Positions 16,205-24,618 of a stretch of DNA of 64,000 bases are shown here, in pieces (positions within the stretch are counted from its first letter, which is position 1; each line of letters starts with the position of its first letter). The notes under the pieces were generated by a model that did no database searches, had not been told where the DNA came from, and worked only from the letters and a program-made list of their open reading frames with translations. Source of the stretch: JAPULR01 sp963665075 (GTDB lineage Bacteria > Chloroflexota > Dehalococcoidia > Lucifugimonadales > GCA-2712585); NCBI GenBank assembly GCA_963665075.1, contig OY762063.1:868001-932000 (forward strand), written 5' to 3'. The position numbers and the translations under genes are program-made.

Positions 16205-16664
16205 CCTCACCGGACGACGCCGAATCCTCGTAGGACTTGCCTTCGGACTGGTCGCCGCCGCCTTCTACGGCGGCAGCAGCGTCATCGCCAAAGCCGGAAT
16301 GACCAGCGAAGGCGTCCCTCCCCTCGTCTTCACCTCCTTCTGCTTCCTCATGGGCCTCATAATCATCTCCCTCCTCTTCCACCGCTCCTTCAACTTCAGG
16401 TCGGGCATCCCCCTCAAGTATTTCGCCTTCATCATGGCCGCCGGCCTCACTTCAGGATGCGCCGTCTCCCTCTTCGTTTTCGCCGTAGACCTGGCCCCCA
16501 TCGCCGTCGTGACCCCCATCGTATTCCTCCACCCCCTCGTCGCCCTGATACTGACCCACCTCTTCCTCCAACAGCTGGAGCGCGTCACCCCCCGCGTCGT
16601 CCTTGGCACCGTATTAGCCGTCTCCGGCGTCATATTCGTTATACTTGGAAGCGTCCAGCTATGA
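16194..16664 (+). CDS. EamA-like half transporter, second subunit
   Basis: This 156-residue membrane protein has about five hydrophobic segments and starts MQHSLTGRRRILVGLAFGLVAAAFYGGSSVIAKAGM in two parts. It ends with the EamA-typical TPIVFLHPLVALILTHLFLQQLERVTPRVVLGTVLAV pattern. The chosen ATG overlaps the first half by 11 bases, so synthesis is coupled. The stop overlaps the purL start by 4 bases (ATGA). With the preceding gene it would form a complete 10-segment drug/metabolite transporter. Its place between purQ and purL suggests only co-transcription, not necessarily purine transport. Confidence 0.75.
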   Translation: MQHSLTGRRRILVGLAFGLVAAAFYGGSSVIAKAGMTSEGVPPLVFTSFCFLMGLIIISLLFHRSFNFRSGIPLKYFAFIMAAGLTSGCAVSLFVFAVDLAPIAVVTPIVFLHPLVALILTHLFLQQLERVTPRVVLGTVLAVSGVIFVILGSVQL

Positions 16665-18862
16665 CTCAACGCACCAAACAAGAACTGGCCGAACTCGCCC
16701 TCACCCAGCACGAATACCGCCGCATCGTCGACCTCCTCGACCGCGAACCCAACGACCTCGAACTCGGCATATTCAGCGCCCTCTGGAGCGAACACTGCGG
16801 CTACAAGCACTCCAAACCCCTGCTGAGACTACTCCCCTCCTCCGGCCCCCGCGTCCTCTCCGAACTCGGACAGGAAAACGCCGGAGCCGTCGACATCGGC
16901 GACGGCCAAGCCGTCGTCTTCAAAATCGAATCCCACAACCACCCCTCCGCCGTCGAACCCCTCCAGGGCGCCGCCACCGGCGTCGGCGGCATCGTCCGCG
17001 ACATCCTCGCGATGGGCGCACGCCCCATCGCCCTCCTCAACTCCCTACGATTCGGCCCCCTCGACGACCCCCGCAACCGCCACCTATTCAACGGCGTTGT
17101 AGGCGGCATCTCCTGGTACGGAAACTGCATCGGCGTACCCGACGTAGGCGGCGAAATCGCCTTCTCCCACTCCTACTCCGGCAACCCCCTCGTCAACGCC
17201 CTCTGCGTCGGAATCGTCGAGAAGGACAAACTCGTCAGCGCCACCGTCGGCTCCGATGACAACCTCCTCATCCTCACCGGTTCCGCCACCGGTCGCGACG
17301 GCATCCACGGCGCCTCCACCCTCGCCTCCCGCACCTTCGAGTCCGACGAAGAAATGCGCCCCACCGTCCAGGTCGGCAACCCATTCCTCGAAAAAGTCCT
17401 GATCGAAGCCTGCCTGGAGGCCGCCGCTTCCGGCGCCTTGGTCGGACTTCAAGACCTCGGCGCCGCCGGCCTCAGCGGTTCCACCATCGAAGCCGCCGAC
17501 CGCGGCGGACGCGGCATCCGCATCGATGTTTCCCAGGTCCACCGGCGCGAAGACGCCATGACCCCCTACGAAGTCATGCTCTCCGAGTCCCAGGAGCGCA
17601 TGCTCCTGATAGTCAAACCCGAATCCAAGGACACCATAACCGCCATCCTCGAAAAGTGGGACCTCCCCTGGATAATCCTTGGCCGTGTCGAAGAAGGAAG
17701 CCGCGCCCGCATCTTCGACGCCGACCTCCCCGTCGCAGACCTTCCCGTCAAAGCCCTCACCGAACCCATCCTCTACCGGCTAGAAGGCGTCCCCTCCCCC
17801 GAATCCCAGAAGGCCGCCAACCATCCCCTCAACGAAATTCCCCTACCCCACGACTCCCCCACGGACATCCTTCTCAACCTCCTAAAATCCCCCAACATAG
17901 CCTCCAAAGAATCCGTCTACCGCCAGTACGACACCCAGGTTCAGACCAACACCGTCCTTACCCCCGGCGCCGCCGACGCAGCCCTCCTACGCGTCAAGGG
18001 CACGACGAAGGGCCTCGCCATCGCCACCGACGGCAACGGTCGCTACTGCTGGCTCGACCCCTTCGTCGGCGGCGCCATCGCCGTCGCCGAAGCCTCCCGC
18101 AACGTCTCCTGCGTCGGCGCGGAACCCGTCGCCCTCACCGACTGCCTCAACTTCGGTAACCCCGAACGCCCCGAAATCTACTACCAGCTGGAACAGTGCA
18201 TCCGCGGCATGGCAGAAGCCTGCCGCGCCCTCAACCTCCCCGTCGTCAGCGGCAACGTCAGCCTCTACAACGAGACCCGCGGCGACGCCATATTCCCCAC
18301 CCCCATCGTCGGCGCCCTCGGCCTCACCCAGAACGTCGAACGCCGCGCCGCCTCCGCCTTCCAGCAGCCCGGCGACCTCGTCGTCCTTATAGGAGCCTCA
18401 GCCATTTATGGACGAAACGAATCCCTCGCCGGCAGCGAATATCTGGAACTCTTCCACAACCTCGTCGCGGGCCGCCCCTCCATCGACCTGGATTTGGAAG
18501 CGAAAGTCCAAGCCCTATGCCGTCAAGCCGTCGCGGAGAATATCATCGCCTCCGCCCACGACTGCTCCGACGGCGGCCTCGCCGTCGCCATCGCCGAATC
18601 CTGCATCCTCGGCAACATCGGCTTCAACGGCGACTTCGCTATCGAAGGACGATGGGACGCCGCCCTCTTCGGCGAAACCCAATCCCGCATCATCGTCTCC
18701 CTCCCGCCCCAAAACCTCCCCCGCCTCCAATCCCTCGCCAACGACGCAAAAGTCCCCATAACTGCTATCGGAAAAGTCGGCGGCAACGAAATAACCCTCC
18801 CCGGCCCCATCAACCTCCCCCTCAAACCCGCCGCCCAAACCTGGCAACCCCCCCTCCCCTAA
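16661..18862 (+). CDS. purL: Phosphoribosylformylglycinamidine synthase II
   Basis: This 733-residue protein is the small type of PurL that needs separate PurQ and PurS. It uses ATP and PurQ-derived ammonia to convert FGAR to FGAM. Motifs seen include GIFSALWSEHCGYKHSK near residue 30, VFKIESHNHPSAVEP near 90, GVGGIVRDILAMGARP, FSHSYSGNPLVNALCVG and, in the second half, GLAIATDGNGRYC and VSGNVSLYNET. The ATG at 16661 overlaps the EamA stop by 4 bases; the longer upstream frame is a shadow. PurS is not nearby. Confidence 0.95.
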   Translation: MTQRTKQELAELALTQHEYRRIVDLLDREPNDLELGIFSALWSEHCGYKHSKPLLRLLPSSGPRVLSELGQENAGAVDIGDGQAVVFKIESHNHPSAVEPLQGAATGVGGIVRDILAMGARPIALLNSLRFGPLDDPRNRHLFNGVVGGISWYGNCIGVPDVGGEIAFSHSYSGNPLVNALCVGIVEKDKLVSATVGSDDNLLILTGSATGRDGIHGASTLASRTFESDEEMRPTVQVGNPFLEKVLIEACLEAAASGALVGLQDLGAAGLSGSTIEAADRGGRGIRIDVSQVHRREDAMTPYEVMLSESQERMLLIVKPESKDTITAILEKWDLPWIILGRVEEGSRARIFDADLPVADLPVKALTEPILYRLEGVPSPESQKAANHPLNEIPLPHDSPTDILLNLLKSPNIASKESVYRQYDTQVQTNTVLTPGAADAALLRVKGTTKGLAIATDGNGRYCWLDPFVGGAIAVAEASRNVSCVGAEPVALTDCLNFGNPERPEIYYQLEQCIRGMAEACRALNLPVVSGNVSLYNETRGDAIFPTPIVGALGLTQNVERRAASAFQQPGDLVVLIGASAIYGRNESLAGSEYLELFHNLVAGRPSIDLDLEAKVQALCRQAVAENIIASAHDCSDGGLAVAIAESCILGNIGFNGDFAIEGRWDAALFGETQSRIIVSLPPQNLPRLQSLANDAKVPITAIGKVGGNEITLPGPINLPLKPAAQTWQPPLP

Positions 18863-18976
18863 CCCCCCCCCACACCGCTCACCCTGAGCCTGTCGAAGGG
18901 TCGAGCGGGGGCGGGCGCCGCCAACTTCAACCGCCCCATCCGTCATTCCCGCGCAGGCGGGAATCCATCTTCCCCC

Positions 18977-19423
18977 CTAACTCCCCACCCAACCCCCCCG
19001 ATTCCTCAGCCACGCCCGCTCCAAATTCTCATGAAACTCCCGAGGATGCAGCGGATAAATCCTCACCACGCCCCCCTGCGCCAGAACCAGCCGCAACTCC
19101 GTCCCCAACGCGTGCTTTATCACCTCGATGTCAGAAATCTCCGGATACCTCACCATCCTCACCCGCGGCTTCCCGAACACCACCGCCACACCCTCCTCGT
19201 AAATCTCATACCGACGCGCCGCCAGAAACCAATGCCCCCCCGCCAGTCCCGCCCCCAGCCCCAGCAGCACAACCACGTCGAAAGTCCTGCTCGCAATCGA
19301 CGCCGACCCGAAGGCAAGCGAAAGAACCGCCGCCGCCGCCAGCAGCAACCCTAAATACCAAAGAAAATTGGATAGGAACGTGCTCCGATGCCGTTCACTG
19401 TAAATCAACTCAGATTCACTCAC
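18977..19423 (-). CDS. Small membrane protein with PH-like domain
   Basis: This 148-residue protein has two hydrophobic helices (FLWYLGLLLAAAAVLSLAF and FDVVVLLGLGAGLAGGHWF, each within residues 18-70). A C-terminal soluble region follows: YEIYEEGVAVVFGKPRVRMVRYPEIS, with IEVIKHALGTELRLVLA next. This layout resembles bacterial PH-like (bPH2/DUF304) membrane proteins. Function unknown. It stands alone between purL and an IS30 copy, convergent with purL, with repeat units on both sides. Confidence 0.6.
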   Translation of the reverse strand: MSESELIYSERHRSTFLSNFLWYLGLLLAAAAVLSLAFGSASIASRTFDVVVLLGLGAGLAGGHWFLAARRYEIYEEGVAVVFGKPRVRMVRYPEISDIEVIKHALGTELRLVLAQGGVVRIYPLHPREFHENLERAWLRNRGGWVGS

Positions 19424-19470
19424 CCCGCTATTCTAGCACACCCCACCCGTCATTCCCGCCTACCCACCCG

Positions 19471-20481
19471 TCATTCCCGCGAAAGCGGGAAGATGGATTC
19501 ACATTTCAAGTGCAACGCCTGAGATAGGAATACCTCCGCCGGGGTTCTGAAGCCCAGGCACTTGCGCGGCGTATTGTTGTACACCAGGAACAACCGCTCA
19601 AACTCCTCATCCGACAACGCCCCCAGGTCCGTCTTCCGCGGCAAACTCCGCCGCAGACGCCCTATGGCGTTCTCCACGCCCCCCTTCTGCCACGGCGATC
19701 TCACGTCGCAGAAGAAGGTCTCCATCCCCAACTCGTGCAACCGGTAGTGCTTCGCGAACTCCGTCCCGTTGTCGAAGGTCATCGTCCGACGCCACTCCGC
19801 GGGCAAAGGCGCCAACATCCTTTCCATAGCCTCAGCCACCGGATCCGACGCCTTGCTCTCCAGCCTCACCCCCAACAGTATCCGCGACTGCCGCTCATGC
19901 AGCGCCAACACCGCCTGCCCGTGCCGGCTGAACATCATCAAGTCCGCCTCCCAGTGTCCAGGCGCATCCCGCGTCTCCGCACACTCAGGCCGCTCCCATA
20001 TGGACCGCCTCATCTTGATGAACGACGCCGGACTCCCTCCCCTGCGTCCCCTGTATCCACGCTTCGACTTCCTCTGCGGCAGATAGTTCCGCCACCCGTA
20101 GTCCTTCGTCCGCCCTATCTGTCCGTGCACGAACCGATAGATGCTCTCGTGGGATATCACCTTTTCCCCCTTGAGCAGTTCCAGACTGCAAGCCACCTGC
20201 TCCGGCGACAATCCCGCCCTGAGTCCGGCAAGAACCAACTCCCGCAACTCGTCGTCACGCTCCAGCTTCGACCCCCTCCATCTCCTCCCTACGGCTTGTC
20301 GCTCCGCGTACACCGGCTCATACTCTCCCTTCTTCTTGCCGTTGCGCCTCAACTCCCGGCTGATCGTCGACTTCGCGCGACCCATAGATGCCGCAATCTC
20401 GCATATCGTCCGTCCCTCCTCGCGTAGGCGGGATATCTCACACCGCTCCCTGATGTCAATCTGCCTATATCTCTTTCCCAT
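19471..20481 (-). CDS. IS30 family transposase, copy 1
   Basis: This 336-residue DDE transposase has an N-terminal helix-turn-helix (SRLREEGRTICEIAASMGRA, then STISRELRRNG). The IS30 catalytic core follows: GHWEADLMM with the first Asp, TFDNGTEFAKHY with the second Asp, and a Glu in SPWQKGGVENAIGRLRR, followed by the typical NNTPRKCLGFRTPAEVF. Its last seven residues and the TGA stop are encoded by the flanking REP-type repeat, not by the element. It differs from copy 2 at only about a dozen residues, so both are recent and probably functional. Confidence 0.93.
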   Translation of the reverse strand: MGKRYRQIDIRERCEISRLREEGRTICEIAASMGRAKSTISRELRRNGKKKGEYEPVYAERQAVGRRWRGSKLERDDELRELVLAGLRAGLSPEQVACSLELLKGEKVISHESIYRFVHGQIGRTKDYGWRNYLPQRKSKRGYRGRRGGSPASFIKMRRSIWERPECAETRDAPGHWEADLMMFSRHGQAVLALHERQSRILLGVRLESKASDPVAEAMERMLAPLPAEWRRTMTFDNGTEFAKHYRLHELGMETFFCDVRSPWQKGGVENAIGRLRRSLPRKTDLGALSDEEFERLFLVYNNTPRKCLGFRTPAEVFLSQALHLKCESIFPLSRE

Positions 20482-20525
20482 GCCAACACCTTAACAAGGC
20501 GTTGCACTTCGTTTGTGAGTCTATC
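19492..20525 (-). mobile_element. IS30 family insertion sequence, copy 1
   Basis: 1034 bp. The ends GATGGATTCACA..AAGTGCAACGCC and GATAGACTCACA..AAGTGCAACGCC (reading inward) match at 22 of 28 positions. The flanking GAA at 19489-19491 and 20526-20528 is a 3-bp target duplication. The element sits inside a REP-type repeat, between GCGGGAA and TCCATCTT. Copy 2 at 26.1 kb has the same length, orientation and target position. Confidence 0.88.
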
Positions 20526-20560
20526 GAATCCATCTTCCCCCTCAACCTATCGCCGATTCG

Positions 20561-20586
20561 TAGGGGCGACCGGCCGGTCGCCCCTA
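20561..20586. repeat. Perfect 26-bp palindrome
   Basis: TAGGGGCGACCGG is followed directly by its inverse CCGGTCGCCCCTA. Related, partly degenerate copies with ATTGGC/GCCAAT-type centres occur near 4843, 11662, 28000 and 28307. It may act as a transcription-ending hairpin or simply be a dispersed repeat. Confidence 0.75.
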
Positions 20587-20735
20587 CCCTACCGTTCTAC
20601 AATCCCATCGCCAACCCGCCCACCCCCTCCCGTCATTCCCGCGTAGGCGGGAATCCACACCCCCACCTACCCTATTCCCCCCATTTACGCTACAATTCCC
20701 CCACCAAACCTGCATCCCAAGGAGTTTCACCACCC

Positions 20736-23495
20736 ATGACCACCGACACCAAGTACATCTACCGCTTCAGCGAAGGCAACGCCTCCATGCGCAACCTCCT
20801 CGGCGGCAAGGGCGCCAACCTCTCCGAAATGGTCAGCCTCGGCCTCCCCGTGCCCCCCGGCTTCGTCATCACCACCGACGTTTCCCTCACCTACTACGAC
20901 CTCGGCAAGCGAATGCCCGACGGCCTCTGGGAAGACATCCAAACCAACATGCATCTCCTCGAAGCCGACGTTGGCCGCAAGCTCGGCGACGTGAACAACC
21001 CCCTCCTCCTCTCCGTCCGCTCCGGCGCCCGCATCTCCATGCCCGGCATGATGGACACCATCCTCAACCTCGGCATCAACGACCAGGTTGTCGAAGGCCT
21101 CGCCCGCCAGATGAACGACCGCCGCCCCGCCTTCGACGCCTACCGCCGCTTCATCCAGATCTTCGCCGACGTCGCTATGGGCGTCCCCGGCGGCATCTTC
21201 GAAGACATCCTCGAAGACCACAAGGAACGCGCCGGCGTCACCCTCGACCACGAGCTCCAGGTGGAACAACTCCTCCCTCTCATCGACGAATTCAAGGCCG
21301 CCGTCGTCCAGCATTCAGGACGCGAAATCCCCACCGACCCCTGGGAGCAGCTGCGCCAGGCCGTCCTCGCCGTCTTCGAAAGCTGGAACAACCCCCGCGC
21401 CTTCGAATACCGCAACTACCACGGCATCCCCCACGACTACGGCACCGCCGTCAACATCATGACGATGGTCTTCGGCAACACCGGCCCCGATAGCGGCACC
21501 GGCGTCCTCTTCACCCGCGACCCCTCCACCGGCGTCCGCCGCATCTACGGCGAATACCTCGCCAACGCCCAGGGCGAAGACGTCGTCGCCGGCGTCCGCA
21601 CCCCTCAGCCCGTCGCCCAGATGAAGCACACCCACTCAGAAGTCTACGAGCAACTGATGGGCCTCGCGCAACTCCTGGAGACCCACTATCGCGACATCCA
21701 GGACGTGGAGTTCACCATCGAACAGGGCCGCCTCTTCATCCTCCAGACCCGCAACGCCGCCCGCACCCCCGCCGCCTCCGTTAAGTCCGCCGTCGACATG
21801 GCCGGCGAGGGCCTCATCAACCGGACCGAAGCCATCCAGCGCGTCCAGCCCGACGAAATCAACCGCCTCCTCGTACCCCGCTTCGACCAACAGGCCCGCG
21901 CCGATGCCGTTTCAGCCGGTTCTCTCATCGCCCGCGGCACCCCCGCCTCCCCCGGCGCCGCCGCCGGCGCCGTCTACTTCAACGCCAACGAAGCCGCCGA
22001 CGCCGGTCGCAACGGCGAGAAAGTCATCCTCGTTCGCCCCGAAACCAACCCCGACGACATCAACGGCATCCTCCAGTCGATGGGCATCCTCACCAGCCGC
22101 GGCGGCACCACCAGCCACGCCGCCGTCGTCACCCGCGGCCTCGGCAAGGCCTGCATCGTCGGCACCGAGGAAATGACCTTCGCCCGCGACGGCTCCTCCT
22201 TTGAAGCCCGCGGTCGCACGGTCCGACAGGGCGATAAGATTAGCATCGACGGCGCCACAGGCGAGGTCTTCCTCGGCGAAATCTCCACCGTCAGCCCCGA
22301 CTTGGACGAACTCGACGAAGCCCGCCAACTCCTCTCCTGGGCCGACGACCGGCGTAAGCTCGGCATCATGGCCAACGCCGACACCGAGTCCGACGCCGCC
22401 CGCGCCCTATCCCTCGGCGCCGAAGGCATCGGCCTATGCCGCACCGAGCACATGTTCCTCGGCCCCGAGCGCGTCGCCATCGTCCAGCAGGTCCTCCTCA
22501 ACGCCGCCGAAGTCGAGCGTTGGGAGCGCGAAAACCCCGACGTGGACGTCGCCTCGATGGGCGAGACCCTCTCCGAAGACCTGCCCCCCGCCGTTCACAC
22601 CTACTACCGCGCCCTCAACCAACTTGAGCAGCTACAGGAGGACGACTTCCGCAAGATTCTCGACGTCATGGGCGACCGACCCGTCATCATCCGCCTCCTC
22701 GACGCCCCCCTCCACGAGTTCCTCCCCCGATACGAAGACCTGATACGAAACATCGCCGAACTCCGCGCCTCCGGCGCATCCTCCGACGCCCTCGCCAAGG
22801 AAGAAGCCGTCCTCGACCTCCTCGAAAAGTCCCGCGAAGCCAACCCAATGCTCGGCCATCGCGGCTGCCGCCTTGGCATCACCTTCCCCTCCATCTACCG
22901 CATGCAGATCAAGGCCATCATCGCCGCTTGCTGCGACCTCATCGAATCCGGCCTCACCGTCCAGCCCGAGGTGATGATCCCCCTCACTTCCCACGCCAAC
23001 GAGATGAACCTCCTCCGCCGCCGTCTGGTCAAAGTCGCCGACGACATTCAGAAGGAACGCAACGTCGACGTCCCCTACAAGTTCGGCACCATGATTGAAG
23101 TCCCCCGCGCCGCCCTCACCGCCGGCGAAGTCGCCGAGGAGTCGGACTTCTTCAGTTTCGGCACCAACGACCTCACCCAGACCACCTTCGGCTACAGCCG
23201 CGACGACGCCGAAGGAAAATTCCTCCGCTCCTACATCGAAGACGGCATCCTCCCCCTCGACCCCTTCGTCACCATCGACGCCGACGGCGTCGGCGAACTC
23301 ATCCGCATCGGCACCGAAAAGGGCCGCAGCCTGAAACCCGACCTCGAAGTCGGCATCTGCGGCGAGCACGGCGGCGACCCTGACAGCATCGACTTCTGCC
23401 ACCGCGTCGGCCTCGACTACGTCAGCTCCTCCCCCTTCCGCGTCCCCGTAGCCCGCCTCGCCGCCGCCCAAGCCGCCCTCCGCCACACCCCCTAA
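20736..23495 (+). CDS. ppdK: Pyruvate, phosphate dikinase
   Basis: This 919-residue enzyme interconverts pyruvate, ATP and Pi with PEP, AMP and PPi. The N-terminal nucleotide-binding domain starts FSEGNASMRNLLGGKGANLSEM. The central phosphohistidine domain has GGTTSHAAVVTRGLGKACIVG with the catalytic His near residue 455. The C-terminal PEP-binding barrel contains GIGLCRTEHMF, SFGTNDLTQTTFGYSRDD and GICGEHGGDP with the catalytic Cys. Length is normal. The chosen ATG has AAGGAG 11 bases upstream, and a TACAAT -10-like box lies at 20691-20696. Third positions are almost all C. Confidence 0.96.
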   Translation: MTTDTKYIYRFSEGNASMRNLLGGKGANLSEMVSLGLPVPPGFVITTDVSLTYYDLGKRMPDGLWEDIQTNMHLLEADVGRKLGDVNNPLLLSVRSGARISMPGMMDTILNLGINDQVVEGLARQMNDRRPAFDAYRRFIQIFADVAMGVPGGIFEDILEDHKERAGVTLDHELQVEQLLPLIDEFKAAVVQHSGREIPTDPWEQLRQAVLAVFESWNNPRAFEYRNYHGIPHDYGTAVNIMTMVFGNTGPDSGTGVLFTRDPSTGVRRIYGEYLANAQGEDVVAGVRTPQPVAQMKHTHSEVYEQLMGLAQLLETHYRDIQDVEFTIEQGRLFILQTRNAARTPAASVKSAVDMAGEGLINRTEAIQRVQPDEINRLLVPRFDQQARADAVSAGSLIARGTPASPGAAAGAVYFNANEAADAGRNGEKVILVRPETNPDDINGILQSMGILTSRGGTTSHAAVVTRGLGKACIVGTEEMTFARDGSSFEARGRTVRQGDKISIDGATGEVFLGEISTVSPDLDELDEARQLLSWADDRRKLGIMANADTESDAARALSLGAEGIGLCRTEHMFLGPERVAIVQQVLLNAAEVERWERENPDVDVASMGETLSEDLPPAVHTYYRALNQLEQLQEDDFRKILDVMGDRPVIIRLLDAPLHEFLPRYEDLIRNIAELRASGASSDALAKEEAVLDLLEKSREANPMLGHRGCRLGITFPSIYRMQIKAIIAACCDLIESGLTVQPEVMIPLTSHANEMNLLRRRLVKVADDIQKERNVDVPYKFGTMIEVPRAALTAGEVAEESDFFSFGTNDLTQTTFGYSRDDAEGKFLRSYIEDGILPLDPFVTIDADGVGELIRIGTEKGRSLKPDLEVGICGEHGGDPDSIDFCHRVGLDYVSSSPFRVPVARLAAAQAALRHTP

Positions 23496-23913
23496 CCCCC
23501 TCCCCTCTTCCCCCTTAATGGAGACCTTTGCATAACCGTCATTCCCGTGAAAACGGGAATCCAGGGGTGGGGCTTCGTAGGTATAAATTCTTTGTTGCTT
23601 TGACAGTATGTTCGGACAAATTGGAGGTTACGCAAAGGTCTCCTTGACGGGGGAAGATTGAGTCTGTCCTGAGCCTGTCGAAGGGCTTGTCGAAGGAATG
23701 GGGGTGACTCCCACCCAAACCACAGTGCATACCGTAGGGGCGGGTTTCAAAACCCGCCCTCCCCCTCTTCTCCCGTCCCCCTCGATGGGGGAAGGCTAGG
23801 ATGGAGGTGCTCCCCCCGCTCACCCTGAGCCTGTCGAAGGGTCGAGCGCCCCCATCCGTCATTCCGGCGAAAGCCGGAATCCATCTTCTCCCTTCCCCCT
23901 CTACGGGGGAAGG
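23496..23913 (+). repeat. Repeat cluster between ppdK and the S26 protease gene
   Basis: Holds the type A MITE copy at 23520-23643, which splits a CCCCCTTAATG/TTGACGGGGG hairpin. It also has two CTGAGCCTGTCGAAGGG units, a CGTAGGGGCGGGTTTCAAAACCCGCC palindromic unit (about 23732-23757), CTTCCCCCT..GGGGGAAGG hairpins and a REP-type palindrome. No gene is seen. Confidence 0.75.
23520..23643. mobile_element. MITE-like element, type A, copy 4
   Basis: 124 bp with ends GGAGACCTTTGCATAAC and GTTACGCAAAGGTCTCC. The interior is slightly diverged (GGCTTCGTAGGTATAAATTCTTTG). It is inserted into the loop of a CTTCCCCCTTAA/GACGGGGGAAG hairpin repeat, a different target repeat from copies 1-3 but again at the hairpin loop. 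Confidence 0.8.
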
Positions 23914-24399
23914 TTAGGATGGGGGTGCCTCCCGCCCCCACCTCAACCACGGCCAATACCGAAACCACACCCGCCCCCTGATCCACGCCCCCCGAATCGG
24001 CCCCAACCGACGGCTGTCCAGACTGGACTCAGGATTATCCCCCAACACAAACCACTCATCCTCCCCCAACGCCCACTCCAACTCCCAAACCTCATCCCCC
24101 TCCCACTCATTCCCGCCCGCGTCCACAATCATCCGCCCTTCTACCAACCCGACCCGCTCCCCCGGCAGCGCCGTCACCCGCTTCAGCATCAACCGGTCCT
24201 CCACGCTCGGATGCGAGAACACCACCACGTCCCACCGCCGCAACTCCCTCGCGTCATTGCCGCCCCAGACGACAACCAAATCCCCCGCGCGAAGACCCGG
24301 CTCCATGCTCCGACCCTTCACCCGATACACCCGAATCCCCCACAACCGTCGCAAAAGCCCAACCCCCGGCAGCCTATCAAACAAACCCATATCCGCCAT
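23914..24399 (-). CDS. sodX: S26 family signal-peptidase-like protease, probable nickel-SOD maturation protease
   Basis: This 161-residue protein has the S26 catalytic Ser in VKGRSMEPGLRAGDLVVV (near residue 31), the catalytic Lys in LMLKRVTALPGE (near 75) and the GDNPESSLDSRRLGPI box. It lacks the long membrane anchor of housekeeping LepB, as do the small proteases that trim the nickel superoxide dismutase propeptide. sodN lies 3 kb away on the opposite strand. The two would be divergent neighbours if the IS110, IS30 and duplicated segment between them were removed, which supports the SodX assignment. A truncated copy of its 5' end is at 25.7 kb. An ordinary signal peptidase remains possible. 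Confidence 0.7.
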   Translation of the reverse strand: MADMGLFDRLPGVGLLRRLWGIRVYRVKGRSMEPGLRAGDLVVVWGGNDARELRRWDVVVFSHPSVEDRLMLKRVTALPGERVGLVEGRMIVDAGGNEWEGDEVWELEWALGEDEWFVLGDNPESSLDSRRLGPIRGAWIRGRVWFRYWPWLRWGREAPPS

Positions 24400-24439
24400 A
24401 AACCCCCAACCAAAATTCCCCCATCCCTCCGCTCACCCT

Positions 24440-24618
24440 TGTATCTTAGTGAGAGAGGACGTGACAGGTCGGATCACCCTGGGTATCAGATACCGGAGCT
24501 CAGCTTGACCGTCACGTCCCGCCAGCTCAGAACCCGAACAGTTAAATGGACCCTTGGAGTCCGAATCGTGCAAGGCCGGGTCGGAGCAGGCAACAATAGT
24601 ATCAAGGGAGGAAAAGAT
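24440..24618 (+). ncRNA. Candidate IS110 bridge-RNA region (left non-coding end)
   Basis: About 180 bases between the insertion boundary and the transposase ATG have no coding role. Characterised IS110-group elements such as IS621 encode a bridge RNA from a non-coding end of this kind, whose loops pair with target and donor DNA. Inverted segments are visible, for example GGTATCAGATACC at about 24481-24493. I did not define the loops by folding. Confidence 0.45.

Noticed and set aside
24211..24618. N-terminal extension of the IS110 transposase by 136 residues
   Set aside because: It runs through antisense sodX DNA and the insertion junction. The ATG at 24619 has a good ribosome site and the normal family start.
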